Assembly (NCBI GenBank): GCA_000447185.1
Contig: KE647193.1
Span: 1-15,904 of the forward strand
Source: Vairimorpha apis BRL 01
Lineage: Eukaryota; Microsporidia; Nosematidae
Direction: 5' to 3'
Length of the DNA stretch: 15,904 nucleotides
Below are positions 1 to 8,650 of this stretch, piece by piece (within the stretch, counting starts at the first letter, position 1; each line of letters starts with the position of its first letter). The translations under genes and the position numbers were made by a program. The notes beneath the pieces were generated by a model. That model did not search any database. It saw only the letters and a program-made list of their open reading frames with translations, and had not been told where the DNA came from.

Positions 1-796
1 CAGTGCGTTCTATAGTGTTGTAACATATTATCCTTTCTAGAAAATTTTTTTTCACAAACATCACTTAAACATTTGAAAGGCTTCAAATTTGTATGTATCA
101 AATAATGTCTTTTTATTCTACTTAATGAAGGAAGTTCAACATCACAATTTAATTCTGGACACAAAAACATTTTAGTAGTATCTTGTACTTTATATCTAAA
201 CATAGAATCTGAAAAATCTGCAAAACTTTCAATTGTTTCTTCTATTTCAATTGAAAGAGGATCTGATACAATTATATTTTTTCTATGACTCTTTTTTTTA
301 TATTCTCTTTTAAACCGTTTTGTCTCTTTTTGAATAAAACTCTTTCCATATACATCATTTTGTAATATCTCAGGTGTATTAATATTTTTTTTTCTACGAT
401 AATTTGGTAAATATTTTTTTTTAAATTATTCTTATAGATTTCTTTGCATTTTTCAGCTAAATAATATAAAGAAGATTTTGTATTTATATGTTGTTGTGAT
501 ATGAAATTAATATGAGTATATGAACGTGATAAAGATGATAAATTAGGTAAACTCCAAAAGTAAGGATTATTTGAACTATGAACAGAATTTAAATCTTTAA
601 AACTCATCAAATTTGAACTGTCTTCTATTAATAAAGAATTTTGTTTTTCTAAGTCAAATATATCATCGTATGATTTTCTCATGTCTATAAGATCGTGTTT
701 AATAGAATCGTCAGATTCCGTAACAGTGTTTTCTTCAAAGGAACTATTGTCTTCGTTATCCGAAAACCTGTCCTCATTAGATGTATCTAAAATCAT
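1..796 (-). CDS. C2H2 zinc-finger protein, partial at the left edge, with an apparent frameshift
   Basis: The start at 796 opens a frame of 174 codons that begins with an acidic, Ser/Asp/Asn-rich, probably disordered segment. That frame ends at 272 in Lys/Ile-rich residues that look out of frame. From the nine-T run at 414-422 onward, the adjacent frame stays open to the window edge. Between 161 and 3 it encodes two clear C2H2 fingers, each C-x4-C-x12-H-x3-H, joined by a linker (TNLKPF) close to the classical TGEKPF. One added base in the run joins both parts. The finger frame has a TAA just upstream and no ATG until about 203, so it cannot start a full protein alone. A second T9 run (385-393) and a T8 run (292-299) in the gene need no correction. 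By family this is a sequence-specific DNA-binding nuclear protein, probably a transcription factor. More fingers may lie beyond the edge. The fingers are certain; the frameshift's cause is not. Confidence 0.8.
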
Positions 797-2177
797 AATA
801 AATTAAAAATTTTATTTTTGTATAAGAAAGGAGAGAAAGGAGAATCTCCTTAAAGTTTTATCAAATTTTAACCTTTAAAGGTTGAATAGTTTATATATAT
901 ATATTATATTAGTAAATAAATGATTGTCCTATATTTGATTTAATATTTTATTAGATATGTTTAACTTCAATTTTTATATTTATCTATTCATATATTTATA
1001 TTATAATACTTTTTTTAATATAAATAAATTATTAGGTAATATTAAAACATTATTTAAATTATTTAACAAAGTGTTATTGTTTTTTTGTAAAACCATTATG
1101 TTATTTTTGCACAAAAAAATAAAAACAAAATTTCGTATTTATATGCAATTTATAAAAATTATTATAAATTCTTTTATTTTTAATTTCACATCATACCAAC
1201 TATTTATTAAAAATTTATAAAATTATAAAACATAGAAACTTTTAAAAGCATCTAATGTATGAAAACTTATTGTTTTAATTTGGACAAAAATGAAATAATA
1301 ATCTTTACAACATGTTTTAAAACTAATATTAAATATAATATTTTTAAAATTATACATTGTTAATCTTTTTTTTAACAAAAATATATACTTCAAAAAACAT
1401 AAAAATTAAATTTAAAAATAGTACGTTAATTCAATCATTATAAATAATAATAAATAAAAAGATAATATTATTATTAAAAGAATAATCATAATAATTATTT
1501 TAAAGATAGATGTATTTTTAAAAATATTTAAAAAAAATTATTTTTATATTATCATCAATTTTTATATAATTATCGTTTTGTATTTAGATTATATAAGACA
1601 TTTAAATTGTTTTAACGATAAAAATAATTTCAAAATTTCTAAATTGTTTATTGTTTGTTCATAATTTTTAATTGTAAAAGATTAAAAATAATTTTAATAT
1701 AGTAAAATATCAGGATTATTATAAATAATTATAATAAAAGTTTGTGTGCTAAATAGAAATTAGAAATTACAATAAATAGATAGAATATAAAAACATTTAA
1801 ACAGAGATTTTAACACATCATTTTTTGTTGAAAAGTAAAATATTAAAAATGTTTAATGTAGTAATATACTAATATCGATTTTAATAAATTAATTGTAAAA
1901 TATTTTGCGCAAATTGCACTGATAATTGTAAATTGACATTTAAACAATATTTACTTTTTCTTAAAAGATAAATATTAAATAATGAAAATGTATGTTTGAA
2001 CTTTAAAATATTTTAACAAATTTGGATTTTATATTATTATATAAAAAGTTAAATAAAACTTTATATCAAAAAAAGCTGTATTTTTTTAAATAAAAACAAA
2101 AATTTATATTTGACATGTTTTCATCATGATATTACACTATAAAATTATAACAAAATAATTTACATATAAAAAAAGTT
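797..2177. other. AT-rich intergenic spacer
   Basis: Apart from the palindromic island at 826-883 this stretch is almost pure A+T. The only open frame (957-1220, plus strand) is a Phe/Ile/Leu/Asn/Lys string of the kind AT-rich DNA gives by chance. I see no tRNA, no protein motif and no long repeat. It holds the 3' flank of the RanGAP gene and the 5' flank of the zinc-finger gene. Confidence 0.6.
826..883. promoter_or_regulatory. Palindromes and purine repeat upstream of the zinc-finger gene
   Basis: About 30-90 bp upstream of the ATG at 796 there is an island richer in G and C than its surroundings. It holds a perfect tandem nonamer AGAAAGGAG (825-833, 834-842), a small palindrome GGAGAATCTCC overlapping its right end, and a perfect 14-bp palindrome AACCTTTAAAGGTT (870-883). 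The position suggests a promoter or operator-like element, but no binding protein can be named. Confidence 0.3.
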
Positions 2178-3212
2178 TTATAAATTTTTGACCATTTCTG
2201 TAATCGTTTCAAGACCAGAAAATCCTTCAATACTTTCATCATCTTCTTCTAAAATAACTTGTCCTCCATATTTATCACAAACATTAGTTATTGGCTCATC
2301 ATCGTCATAAAAATTACCACTTATATTAATTTGCTTAATTTTATATTTTTCACAAAAATTTACTAAATCATCCATACATTCCTGGTCCCATTCATTATAA
2401 CTTATATCAAGTGTAAAATCTATTTCATTATCAAACCCTCCTGGTAAATTTAAAGGTACATACTTTTTATTTGCATATTTTAAAAATTCAATTATACCTT
2501 CATTTCTAGCTAAACAATCACCCATTCTAAGTTCCTTAAGATTCCAACTATTAAATAATTCACCAAGATATTTACAACCTTTAACTGATAATATATTGTC
2601 AGTAATATCTAAAAATTCAATAGGTTTATTTTTAAGCTTTTCTAAAAATAATTCTAAAGAATCTTTTTCAATTGTGTTATATTCTAGTTTTAATATACTT
2701 AAATTATTTAACTTTAGCAAACCATTTGATAACTTTTCAGGAAAACTAAAGAATCTATTTTGAGCTATATCTAAATATTCTAAATTTATCAAATGCTCAA
2801 TCATTTCTCCTAACAAATTTCCACCTTTTAAACCAATTCCACCGTTACGAATTTTTAAAAATTTTAATGTTCTTAAATTTTTAATCAAATTATAAAACTC
2901 TTCAGGAAATTCACAGCTTAGTGCATTATTACTCAAATCAAGCTCTATCAACCTTTTATCAATAAGAGCATTACAGATCAAAGATAAACATTTTAACATA
3001 TCTTGTCTTTTTAAAGTAGAAAAAATTGCATCTAAGCGAATTATTTGTAAATTTTTCATTTTACATATTTTGCTACATATCTCTTCCATCGCTTCTGGCT
3101 CAAAAACATTTGTTGATAAATCGAGTTCTACAATTGTTTCTGTTAATTTTGGTAATAAAAATTCAACATCTTTTTTAGTTTGATATTTTTTTCTTCTCCT
3201 TTTATTGAACAT
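2178..3212 (-). CDS. RNA1: Ran GTPase-activating protein (RNA1/RanGAP), leucine-rich repeat
   Basis: The 344-residue protein is made of RanGAP-type leucine-rich repeats. In the cytoplasm, RanGAP stimulates GTP hydrolysis by Ran and so sets the Ran-GTP gradient for nuclear transport. Repeats with the LxxLDLSxN pattern recur (ELDLSTN at 29-35, ELDLSNN at 90-96, YLDIAQN and FLDITDN later). The segment DAIFSTLKRQ (61-70) corresponds to the fungal SDIFTGR segment that carries the catalytic arginine, so Arg69 is the candidate. Asn123 in IRNGGIG sits where the family has its LxxNGLG repeat. The stretch SWNLKELRMGDCLAR matches the conserved SWPNLRELGLNDCL of Rna1. The C-terminus is acidic (EEDDES) but much shorter than the yeast tail. 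The start is supported by a CCC 9-11 bases upstream (3221-3223) and by a basic N-terminus. A seven-A run near the start is read in frame. Confidence 0.88.
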   Translation of the reverse strand: MFNKRRRKKYQTKKDVEFLLPKLTETIVELDLSTNVFEPEAMEEICSKICKMKNLQIIRLDAIFSTLKRQDMLKCLSLICNALIDKRLIELDLSNNALSCEFPEEFYNLIKNLRTLKFLKIRNGGIGLKGGNLLGEMIEHLINLEYLDIAQNRFFSFPEKLSNGLLKLNNLSILKLEYNTIEKDSLELFLEKLKNKPIEFLDITDNILSVKGCKYLGELFNSWNLKELRMGDCLARNEGIIEFLKYANKKYVPLNLPGGFDNEIDFTLDISYNEWDQECMDDLVNFCEKYKIKQINISGNFYDDDEPITNVCDKYGGQVILEEDDESIEGFSGLETITEMVKNL

Positions 3213-3748
3213 AACATGAAGGGAAGAAAAAAATGTTTAAATAAACAAAAATTTTTTTCAAAAAAAATTATAAAACATATTTTAAATATGAAAATTTTAT
3301 TTATAAATTTTAAATCCAATTAAAAATATCTTATATTAATATTTAAATTCAGCTTATTTATACTTGATCATGTTTATAATAATTTTATAATCATCGATAA
3401 ATGTTTTGATAATAAGATTATAAAAAAAAATGATTCAATCCTAACTGTATATTAAATTATACACATGGGTCTAATTATAACCATTAACTTGTTATTTTAA
3501 AATTGTTTCAAATGTAAAAAATATTTTCAAACGAAAATTTTTAGTAAATTAAATTTTAAAACTATAATTTTTAATTTGATTATATTTACACTATCTTTAA
3601 ATTTTGGTTTAATATAAATAATTATTTAATTAAATTTATAATTATTGTTTTAGTATTATTAGTACATTAAATTTTAGATATTAAAACTTTAAAATAATTA
3701 AATATTTAAAACAAAAAATTTAATTTTAATATTTTATTTGCTTCTTGG
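3213..3748. other. AT-rich intergenic spacer
   Basis: Apart from the CCC signal next to the RanGAP start, I see no coding potential, tRNA or clear repeat. It separates the RanGAP gene from the small orphan gene. Confidence 0.6.
3221..3223 (-). promoter_or_regulatory. CCC start-proximal signal of the RanGAP gene
   Basis: The minus strand reads CTTCCCTTCATGTTATG, with CCC at -9 to -11 from the ATG at 3212. CCC/GGG-like signals just upstream of start codons are characteristic of microsporidian genes and stand out in this A+T background. Confidence 0.55.
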
Positions 3749-3964
3749 TTACAGTTTTCTTATAACATAATAATGTTTGTTACTCTCAGGTGGTTCAATC
3801 TTCCAATCATCTTCCTGACCCACTTTGAAAGGTGAACTTAAAATTTTCTCACATACATATCTATTTTTTCCCATCATAAATGGATTGTTTATCTCTATTT
3901 TATGAGGTAAAGATGAGAAATCTATATCTTTCGGCGTTTGTATAATATCGTATCTTCTTCCCAT
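3749..3964 (-). CDS. Hypothetical protein, 71 residues
   Basis: I do not recognise this small protein. It starts with a basic MGRRYD and contains Pro, Asp, Glu, Gly and Trp in proportions unlike a chance frame in AT-rich DNA (for example SSLPHKIEINNPFMMGKNRY and VGQEDDWKIEPPES). There is no signal peptide, membrane segment or metal-binding Cys/His cluster. A CCC lies 9-11 bases before its ATG, the same spacing as in the RanGAP gene. It ends at a TAA with no obvious continuation in another frame, so it seems complete rather than a fragment. It is probably a short component of a conserved complex that has diverged beyond recognition by eye. Confidence 0.7.
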   Translation of the reverse strand: MGRRYDIIQTPKDIDFSSLPHKIEINNPFMMGKNRYVCEKILSSPFKVGQEDDWKIEPPESNKHYYVIRKL

Positions 3965-4282
3965 TTTTTATAGGGTCAATAACGAATTATTTAAATAAAT
4001 TTTTTTAAAAAAAAATTATTTGTTATTTTATGATCTTTATCGAATCTATAAACAAAAAAATAACTTAATAATTAACGAATATAAAGATTATGAACGTTAC
4101 ATAAAGAAATTATAGAAATTAATTTTTAAAAAGATAAATACCATTTTTTAAAATTAAATAATATTTTTACAATCACTACAAGGTTATAATTTTTATTTGT
4201 AAAAATATTTGAAAAATAACCACAAATTAACTAAATTACAAATCACAAATTATTTAAAAAATAATAATGTATTTTATAATTA
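3965..4282. other. AT-rich intergenic spacer
   Basis: The spacer lies between the NAA50-like gene and the orphan. Only the CCC signal at 3973-3975 stands out; otherwise it is A/T runs with no coding potential. Confidence 0.55.
3973..3975 (-). promoter_or_regulatory. CCC start-proximal signal of the 71-residue gene
   Basis: The minus strand reads GACCCTATAAAAAATGG, with CCC at -9 to -11 from the ATG at 3964. This is the same spacing as before the RanGAP gene and it argues that the small orphan is a real gene. Confidence 0.55.
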
Positions 4283-4765
4283 CTATTTATTAAAAAGTTT
4301 TTTAATAAAAACATATGCATGTGAAGGTTCTATACTATAGTAATAATTAGTTTCTACACCATGATTTTGATATAAATTTTTATTGTAAAATCTTATTGCT
4401 ATTTTGTTTGTAATATGTACATGTAATCTTATATATGTAACATTATAATTCTGACAAATAAATTTTTCAATTAAATATAGACTACGAGAACCTATTCCAT
4501 TATTTCTGTACTCATGTAAAATACCAAATGTCATTAAATAACATTCATTTTTTAATATTTTAAATGAACAAACTCCTATTATTTGATATGATAATTTAAA
4601 TAGAAATCCACGAATATATGTTTTAGAAATTATTTGTGTGTAAAAAGATTTATTATAGCGAACTGGAAACAATATATCATTAATATTTTTCATTATTTCA
4701 ATATTCATATGATCAATTTCTACAAGTGTAAGATTTATAAATTCTAGGTCATTTTTAATATGCAT
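4283..4765 (-). CDS. NAA50: NAA50-like N-alpha-acetyltransferase (GNAT family)
   Basis: The 160-residue GNAT-fold protein resembles NAA50 (San/NAT13), which transfers acetyl from acetyl-CoA to N-terminal Met-started peptides and in other eukaryotes associates with the ribosomal NatA complex. Visible marks are the NAA50 signature ILFPVRYNKSFY (about 31-42; FPVxYNxxFY in the family), the strand YLMTFGIL, and the acetyl-CoA loop RNNGIG, which fits the R/QxxGxG/A rule. LHVHITNKIAIRFYNK matches the family LHVQxSNxxAIxFYxK and includes the position of the catalytic histidine (LHV). The C-terminal NYYYSIEPSHAYVFIKKL matches NYYKRIEPxDAHVLxKxL. Length is close to the family norm. CCC directly abuts the ATG, which suggests a nearly leaderless transcript. 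No frame break is visible. Its NatA partners are not in the window. Confidence 0.85.
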   Translation of the reverse strand: MHIKNDLEFINLTLVEIDHMNIEIMKNINDILFPVRYNKSFYTQIISKTYIRGFLFKLSYQIIGVCSFKILKNECYLMTFGILHEYRNNGIGSRSLYLIEKFICQNYNVTYIRLHVHITNKIAIRFYNKNLYQNHGVETNYYYSIEPSHAYVFIKKLFNK

Positions 4766-4768
4766 GGG
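4766..4768 (-). promoter_or_regulatory. CCC start-proximal signal of the NAA50-like gene
   Basis: The minus strand reads AAACAAACCCATGCAT, with CCC immediately before the ATG. Such tight placement is compatible with the very short 5' untranslated regions of microsporidia. Confidence 0.45.
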
Positions 4769-4905
4769 TTTGTTTAATAATAATTAAATTAAATTCAATA
4801 AAAAATATTTAACAAATATAAATAATTAAAAAATTAATAATATATTAATATTTTATGAAATTAATTAGAAATTTAAAATTTTTAATATATTATAAAAAAT
4901 CATAA

Positions 4906-4930
4906 TTAAACTTTTTTCTTAAAAGTTTAA
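4906..4930. repeat. Perfect 10-bp inverted repeat, 5-nt loop
   Basis: TTAAACTTTT (4906-4915) and AAAAGTTTAA (4921-4930) are exact reverse complements around the loop TTCTT. It lies about 140 bp upstream of the NAA50-like start. The role is unknown; in AT-rich DNA such hairpins can arise by chance. Confidence 0.4.
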
Positions 4931-5707
4931 GGTCTTTGTTTATATTTATATTTTATGCAATACTGTAATATAGTTTAATAAAATGTTCAATAATATGTTG
5001 ATTGATTTAACAAATCTAAATTTATATCAATAATTTTATGATGTAAATTTAGTAAAGATAGATTTTTAATAACCGTTTAAATATGCTTTGATTTATTTAG
5101 AATGTTATAATATATTTATAATTAAAGATATATTAATTATTGTTAATAGTTTTCTTATTAATTATTTATAAATATTTAATTTATTATTATTACTAGTTTA
5201 TTATAATTTTGAATTTTATGTAAATGCTATAATATAGATACAATATAAGATTTGAATTTTTAATAGATTCCTAAATGACTGTCAATAATTTTAATATCTC
5301 TAAAAATAAAAAATATTTAATATTTGATTAATTAAATTAAAATATATAAAATATTTATAAATGTAATTTTACTTAATTTTTTAATAATATAAAATTATGA
5401 CTTTTAATATTGTATATTTGTCAATAAGAAAATTATTTTAATATTTTTTATAAAAATTATAAAATTTAAATATAATAAATTTATGTATTTAAAACAATTT
5501 TAAATATGTTTGTGATGAACATTTATTTTTACATTATGAAATTTATATAAAATAAAGATAATAATTTACAATAAATATGCTAGTAAGAAATTTTTTTATT
5601 TCAAATTAAAAAAACATAATATATAAACTAGAAAGTTCGTACAAAATGGATTTTTATGTATTTTAAAACCATTGTTTTTTACAGAACATAATCAAGAACT
5701 ATTAACA

Positions 5708-5956
5708 TTTTTAAATAATATATATTTAAATATTTTTTACATATTTTACAGTGATTTATAAATTGCATATTTTAATATAATTATTTAGATTAGTATATTT
5801 TAATATAATTATTTAGAATAATATATTTTTATATACATTTAAATATAAAAATATGTTATTTATTTTTATATTAACTAATTAATTGTTCTTTGAATATTTA
5901 AATAAATAAAATTTTAACTTTTAAAGCTTTTTTAAATAATATATATTTAAATATTT
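5708..5956. repeat. Identical 28-bp direct repeat pair
   Basis: The same 28 bases (core AAATAATATATATTTAAAT) occur at 5708-5735 and again at 5929-5956 in the same orientation. The core is nearly palindromic. Chance is possible given the composition, but an exact match of this length within 250 bp suggests a local duplication or a small dispersed repeat. Confidence 0.35.
5767..5817. repeat. Tandem duplication, 28-bp period
   Basis: A 23-base unit beginning ATATTTTAATATAATTATTT occurs exactly at 5767-5789 and 5795-5817 with a 5-base spacer, giving a period of 28. A decayed further copy may follow. It looks like a short replication-slippage duplication. Confidence 0.45.
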
Positions 5957-6205
5957 CTAAATTATAGTATAATTTATATAGAAGAAATTTCATTAATAAA
6001 TTTATTTTAAAATATATAAATGAACAAAAACTAAAAATATAAATTAAAAAGATTAAACAGGTATTAATTAAATGATGCTATTTTAAAATTAATACTAAAT
6101 AAAAAAATTTTTAGTATTAATAAATTTTTTTTACTTTGATATAAATTTAACAAATAATTATATTTATTGTAATTTTTTATTTATGCTAAAAAAATCAATT
6201 AATTT

Positions 6206-8650
6206 TTACATGAATTTTCCCTTTCTGAAAATTATATTTTTAAGCACTCTATAAGAAAATAAAGATAATCCTAACCTATCCCAATCTTCTTGATGCAAAG
6301 ATTTTAACTCCTCTATTGTACGAATATCTTGTGCCAATAATTTATTTTCCCAAATACTTATACACTCTTTTTTATTACACATTTCTGTTGCATCTTTTAA
6401 AAAATCTGTAATGCTTGCTTCTGGTGGATAAACCTTTATGCTGGGATTATCTGCTAACTGTTTCTCTTTAAGTGGATGTTGATCAAGTCCAAATAACATA
6501 TTTTTCATGGCTCTTGAAATGAATACACTTAATCCGAGTTTATCCCAATCTTCATCTACAAGAAATTTCAAATCTGTAGTATTATAAATATCGTTATTTC
6601 GTAAAATTTTTATCCAATTTTTAGCTGTCTCGGAAGTTCTTCTTGTAATTTCGGCTGTGTCATATGCAAATTCTTCAATTAGAATACTATTATCATATTT
6701 TTTCATTGGATAAACCATTGTTTTACAAGTTAACTCTTCAATGCTGCTCATTGCAGGTTTATTTAAAAATACTTGTTTTTTATCTTCAACATTTGTGTGT
6801 ATTTTAGAAACTACAATTTCTTGTGTATTAGTAACCGGACTTTTTGTTCCATTGGTTTCAGTAATTATTGAACAACATTTATCACATCCAATTTTTTCAT
6901 TATTAAATTTAGATTCTGATTGCTTATTATCGACTTCCTGTTTAATACATTCATGTTTTTCTTTTTCATCAATTTTGATATTCTCATAAGATAAAGATTC
7001 GTTATTAGTTGCTATCGATATTTTTTCTTGATTTTTTGAAATTTCAGTTTTTTCATTATTTTTATCTATACATTTTGTATGTTCTATTTCAATATCAGTT
7101 TGTAAATTGTTAAAATTCTGACATTCAAAATAATTTTTATCAATTTTTTCTTCAATTAATGTTTCACTATTTTTTGAAGATACTTTTAAATCATCCATGT
7201 TTCTATTAATTTCTTTATTTTGTTCATCAGAAATTTCTTTTTTAAATTTTTCATTATCAATCATTGACTGTATATCATTTAAATTTAAATTAGAAATTTC
7301 TGCTTCAACTGTAACCATATTGCTTCTTTCCGTAATACCAATATTTAATTCTAATTCATCAACTAATATTTCTTTATCAAGTATTTCTTTTTTCTCCATA
7401 GCTCTAATAACTCCTCTTTGTAGCATATTTATTAAAACATCTTTTTTACTGCTAACAACTATTTTTTCTTCAATCATTTCTCTGGCCACAACTTCAACTG
7501 TATCTGTCTTAATATTAAAATCAAATTTAATAAATTTGGCTTCGCTCATGAAAAATAATTGAAATATTATAACGTCATCTTCAAATCCAATTAATGATAT
7601 TTCCATGTCATGTCCTGGAGTTGTAAGTGGTTTTACCAAAATACTTTCCTTAGGAATACAATCACCAGGACAAGTAGATTCTAGATCTAAAAAATGATGT
7701 TTAAGTGCTTCTGCAGCACCAAGACGATCTTTTTCTAGGACAAGACATCTTAAAATAAGATTTTTCAAACAAGGATTTGCCACGCTATAAAGTGCTGCAG
7801 GAGGAACTCCTTGTAAAATAGACCTATAAACATTGGAAGAATCTCCGCATTCTTTATAAGGATAACTTCCAGTTGCCATTTCTATTAAGCACATCCCAAA
7901 AGCATATATATCAACTTTTTCATTATATCCATCTCCTTCAAACATTTCTCTTGCCATAAATTGCGGTGTTCCTACAACTGTATATCTTTTCAATTTTCTT
8001 TCTTTAGCGACGCCTAAATCACCAATTTTAACTTCACCTGAAGAAGAATCAACAAATATGTTTTCACATTTTATATCTCTGTGTATTATTGGTGGATCTT
8101 GTGAATGAAGATAATTTAAACCTTCTAAAATTTGTCTGCCCCATTTTTGAATAATTTTTATATTTACTTCTCCTATTTTAGCAATAAATTCTCGTAAAGT
8201 ACCACCAGACATAATTTCTGTTATAAATACGAACTTGTCTTTACTAAACCAATAATTTAATATAGTTAAAATAGATGGATGGTTGATCCTATTAAGTAAA
8301 GTAATTTCTCGACAGAAAGATGTTTTTTCTCTATTATTGTATTCGTTTTCAGAAATTTTTATCTCATTCCATGCAACTTCTTTTCCTTCAACTTGGTCAA
8401 CAGCTTTGAAAACTTTTTTAAAGCCGCCCTCTCCCAATAAAATATTTAATTTTTTATATCTTGTAACACCTTGTAATTCTTCCGGAGTCATGTTAGATCC
8501 TTCTTCTTGTGGTGGTAAACCCTGTTCATTCCTTGCAATGACTTCATCTGCGTCTATAACTATTCCGTCAAATGGTACATTTTGAGTTTCTTCAATATGT
8601 TTTTCATTCATGTTAAGGATAAAATTTGTTTTTTTTATATATTTTTGCAT
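6206..8650 (-). CDS. WNK-like serine/threonine kinase with OSR1_C-like and two SAM-like domains
   Basis: This is a protein kinase of 814 residues. The domain at about 65-321 is WNK-type. The lysine (Lys78) sits in the glycine loop GEGGFKKVF, and the subdomain II position is Asn95 in VAWNEI (VAWCEL in animal WNKs). Other marks are Glu115, HRDIKCEN (190-197), DLG (211-213) and YAFGMCLIEMATGSYPY. The APE motif is altered to ARE (233-235). At about 351-420 follows an OSR1_C/PF2-like domain (IKFDFNIKTDTVEVVAREMI), which in animal WNKs binds RFxV-type peptides. A Lys/Glu/Asn-rich linker leads to two copies of a SAM-like module, about 678-720 and 765-808, both with EDWDxLGLS. WNKs sense chloride and crowding and control ion transport; that role here is inference. 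The longest frame is given, but its first 13 codons are AT-rich and Met14 (8611) may be the true start. No CCC precedes either start. Confidence 0.87.
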   Translation of the reverse strand: MQKYIKKTNFILNMNEKHIEETQNVPFDGIVIDADEVIARNEQGLPPQEEGSNMTPEELQGVTRYKKLNILLGEGGFKKVFKAVDQVEGKEVAWNEIKISENEYNNREKTSFCREITLLNRINHPSILTILNYWFSKDKFVFITEIMSGGTLREFIAKIGEVNIKIIQKWGRQILEGLNYLHSQDPPIIHRDIKCENIFVDSSSGEVKIGDLGVAKERKLKRYTVVGTPQFMAREMFEGDGYNEKVDIYAFGMCLIEMATGSYPYKECGDSSNVYRSILQGVPPAALYSVANPCLKNLILRCLVLEKDRLGAAEALKHHFLDLESTCPGDCIPKESILVKPLTTPGHDMEISLIGFEDDVIIFQLFFMSEAKFIKFDFNIKTDTVEVVAREMIEEKIVVSSKKDVLINMLQRGVIRAMEKKEILDKEILVDELELNIGITERSNMVTVEAEISNLNLNDIQSMIDNEKFKKEISDEQNKEINRNMDDLKVSSKNSETLIEEKIDKNYFECQNFNNLQTDIEIEHTKCIDKNNEKTEISKNQEKISIATNNESLSYENIKIDEKEKHECIKQEVDNKQSESKFNNEKIGCDKCCSIITETNGTKSPVTNTQEIVVSKIHTNVEDKKQVFLNKPAMSSIEELTCKTMVYPMKKYDNSILIEEFAYDTAEITRRTSETAKNWIKILRNNDIYNTTDLKFLVDEDWDKLGLSVFISRAMKNMLFGLDQHPLKEKQLADNPSIKVYPPEASITDFLKDATEMCNKKECISIWENKLLAQDIRTIEELKSLHQEDWDRLGLSLFSYRVLKNIIFRKGKFM

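Larger units (their letters stand above)
4766..6205. other. AT-rich intergenic spacer with short repeats
   Basis: No gene is visible in this 1.4 kb. It contains a perfect hairpin (4906-4930), a 28-bp tandem duplication (5767-5817) and an identical 28-bp direct repeat pair (5708-5735 and 5929-5956), listed separately. Everything else is low-complexity A/T. Confidence 0.6.

Noticed and set aside
957..1220. Plus-strand open frame of 87 codons
   Set aside because: It is a Phe/Tyr/Ile/Leu/Asn/Lys string expected by chance from AT-rich DNA, with no motif, no CCC signal and nothing to mark the start.
6741..8585. Plus-strand open frames at 6741-6989, 7197-7562 and 8283-8585
   Set aside because: They lie antisense within the WNK-like kinase gene and are Ser/Leu/Ile-rich shadows of its Lys/Glu/Asn-rich codons.
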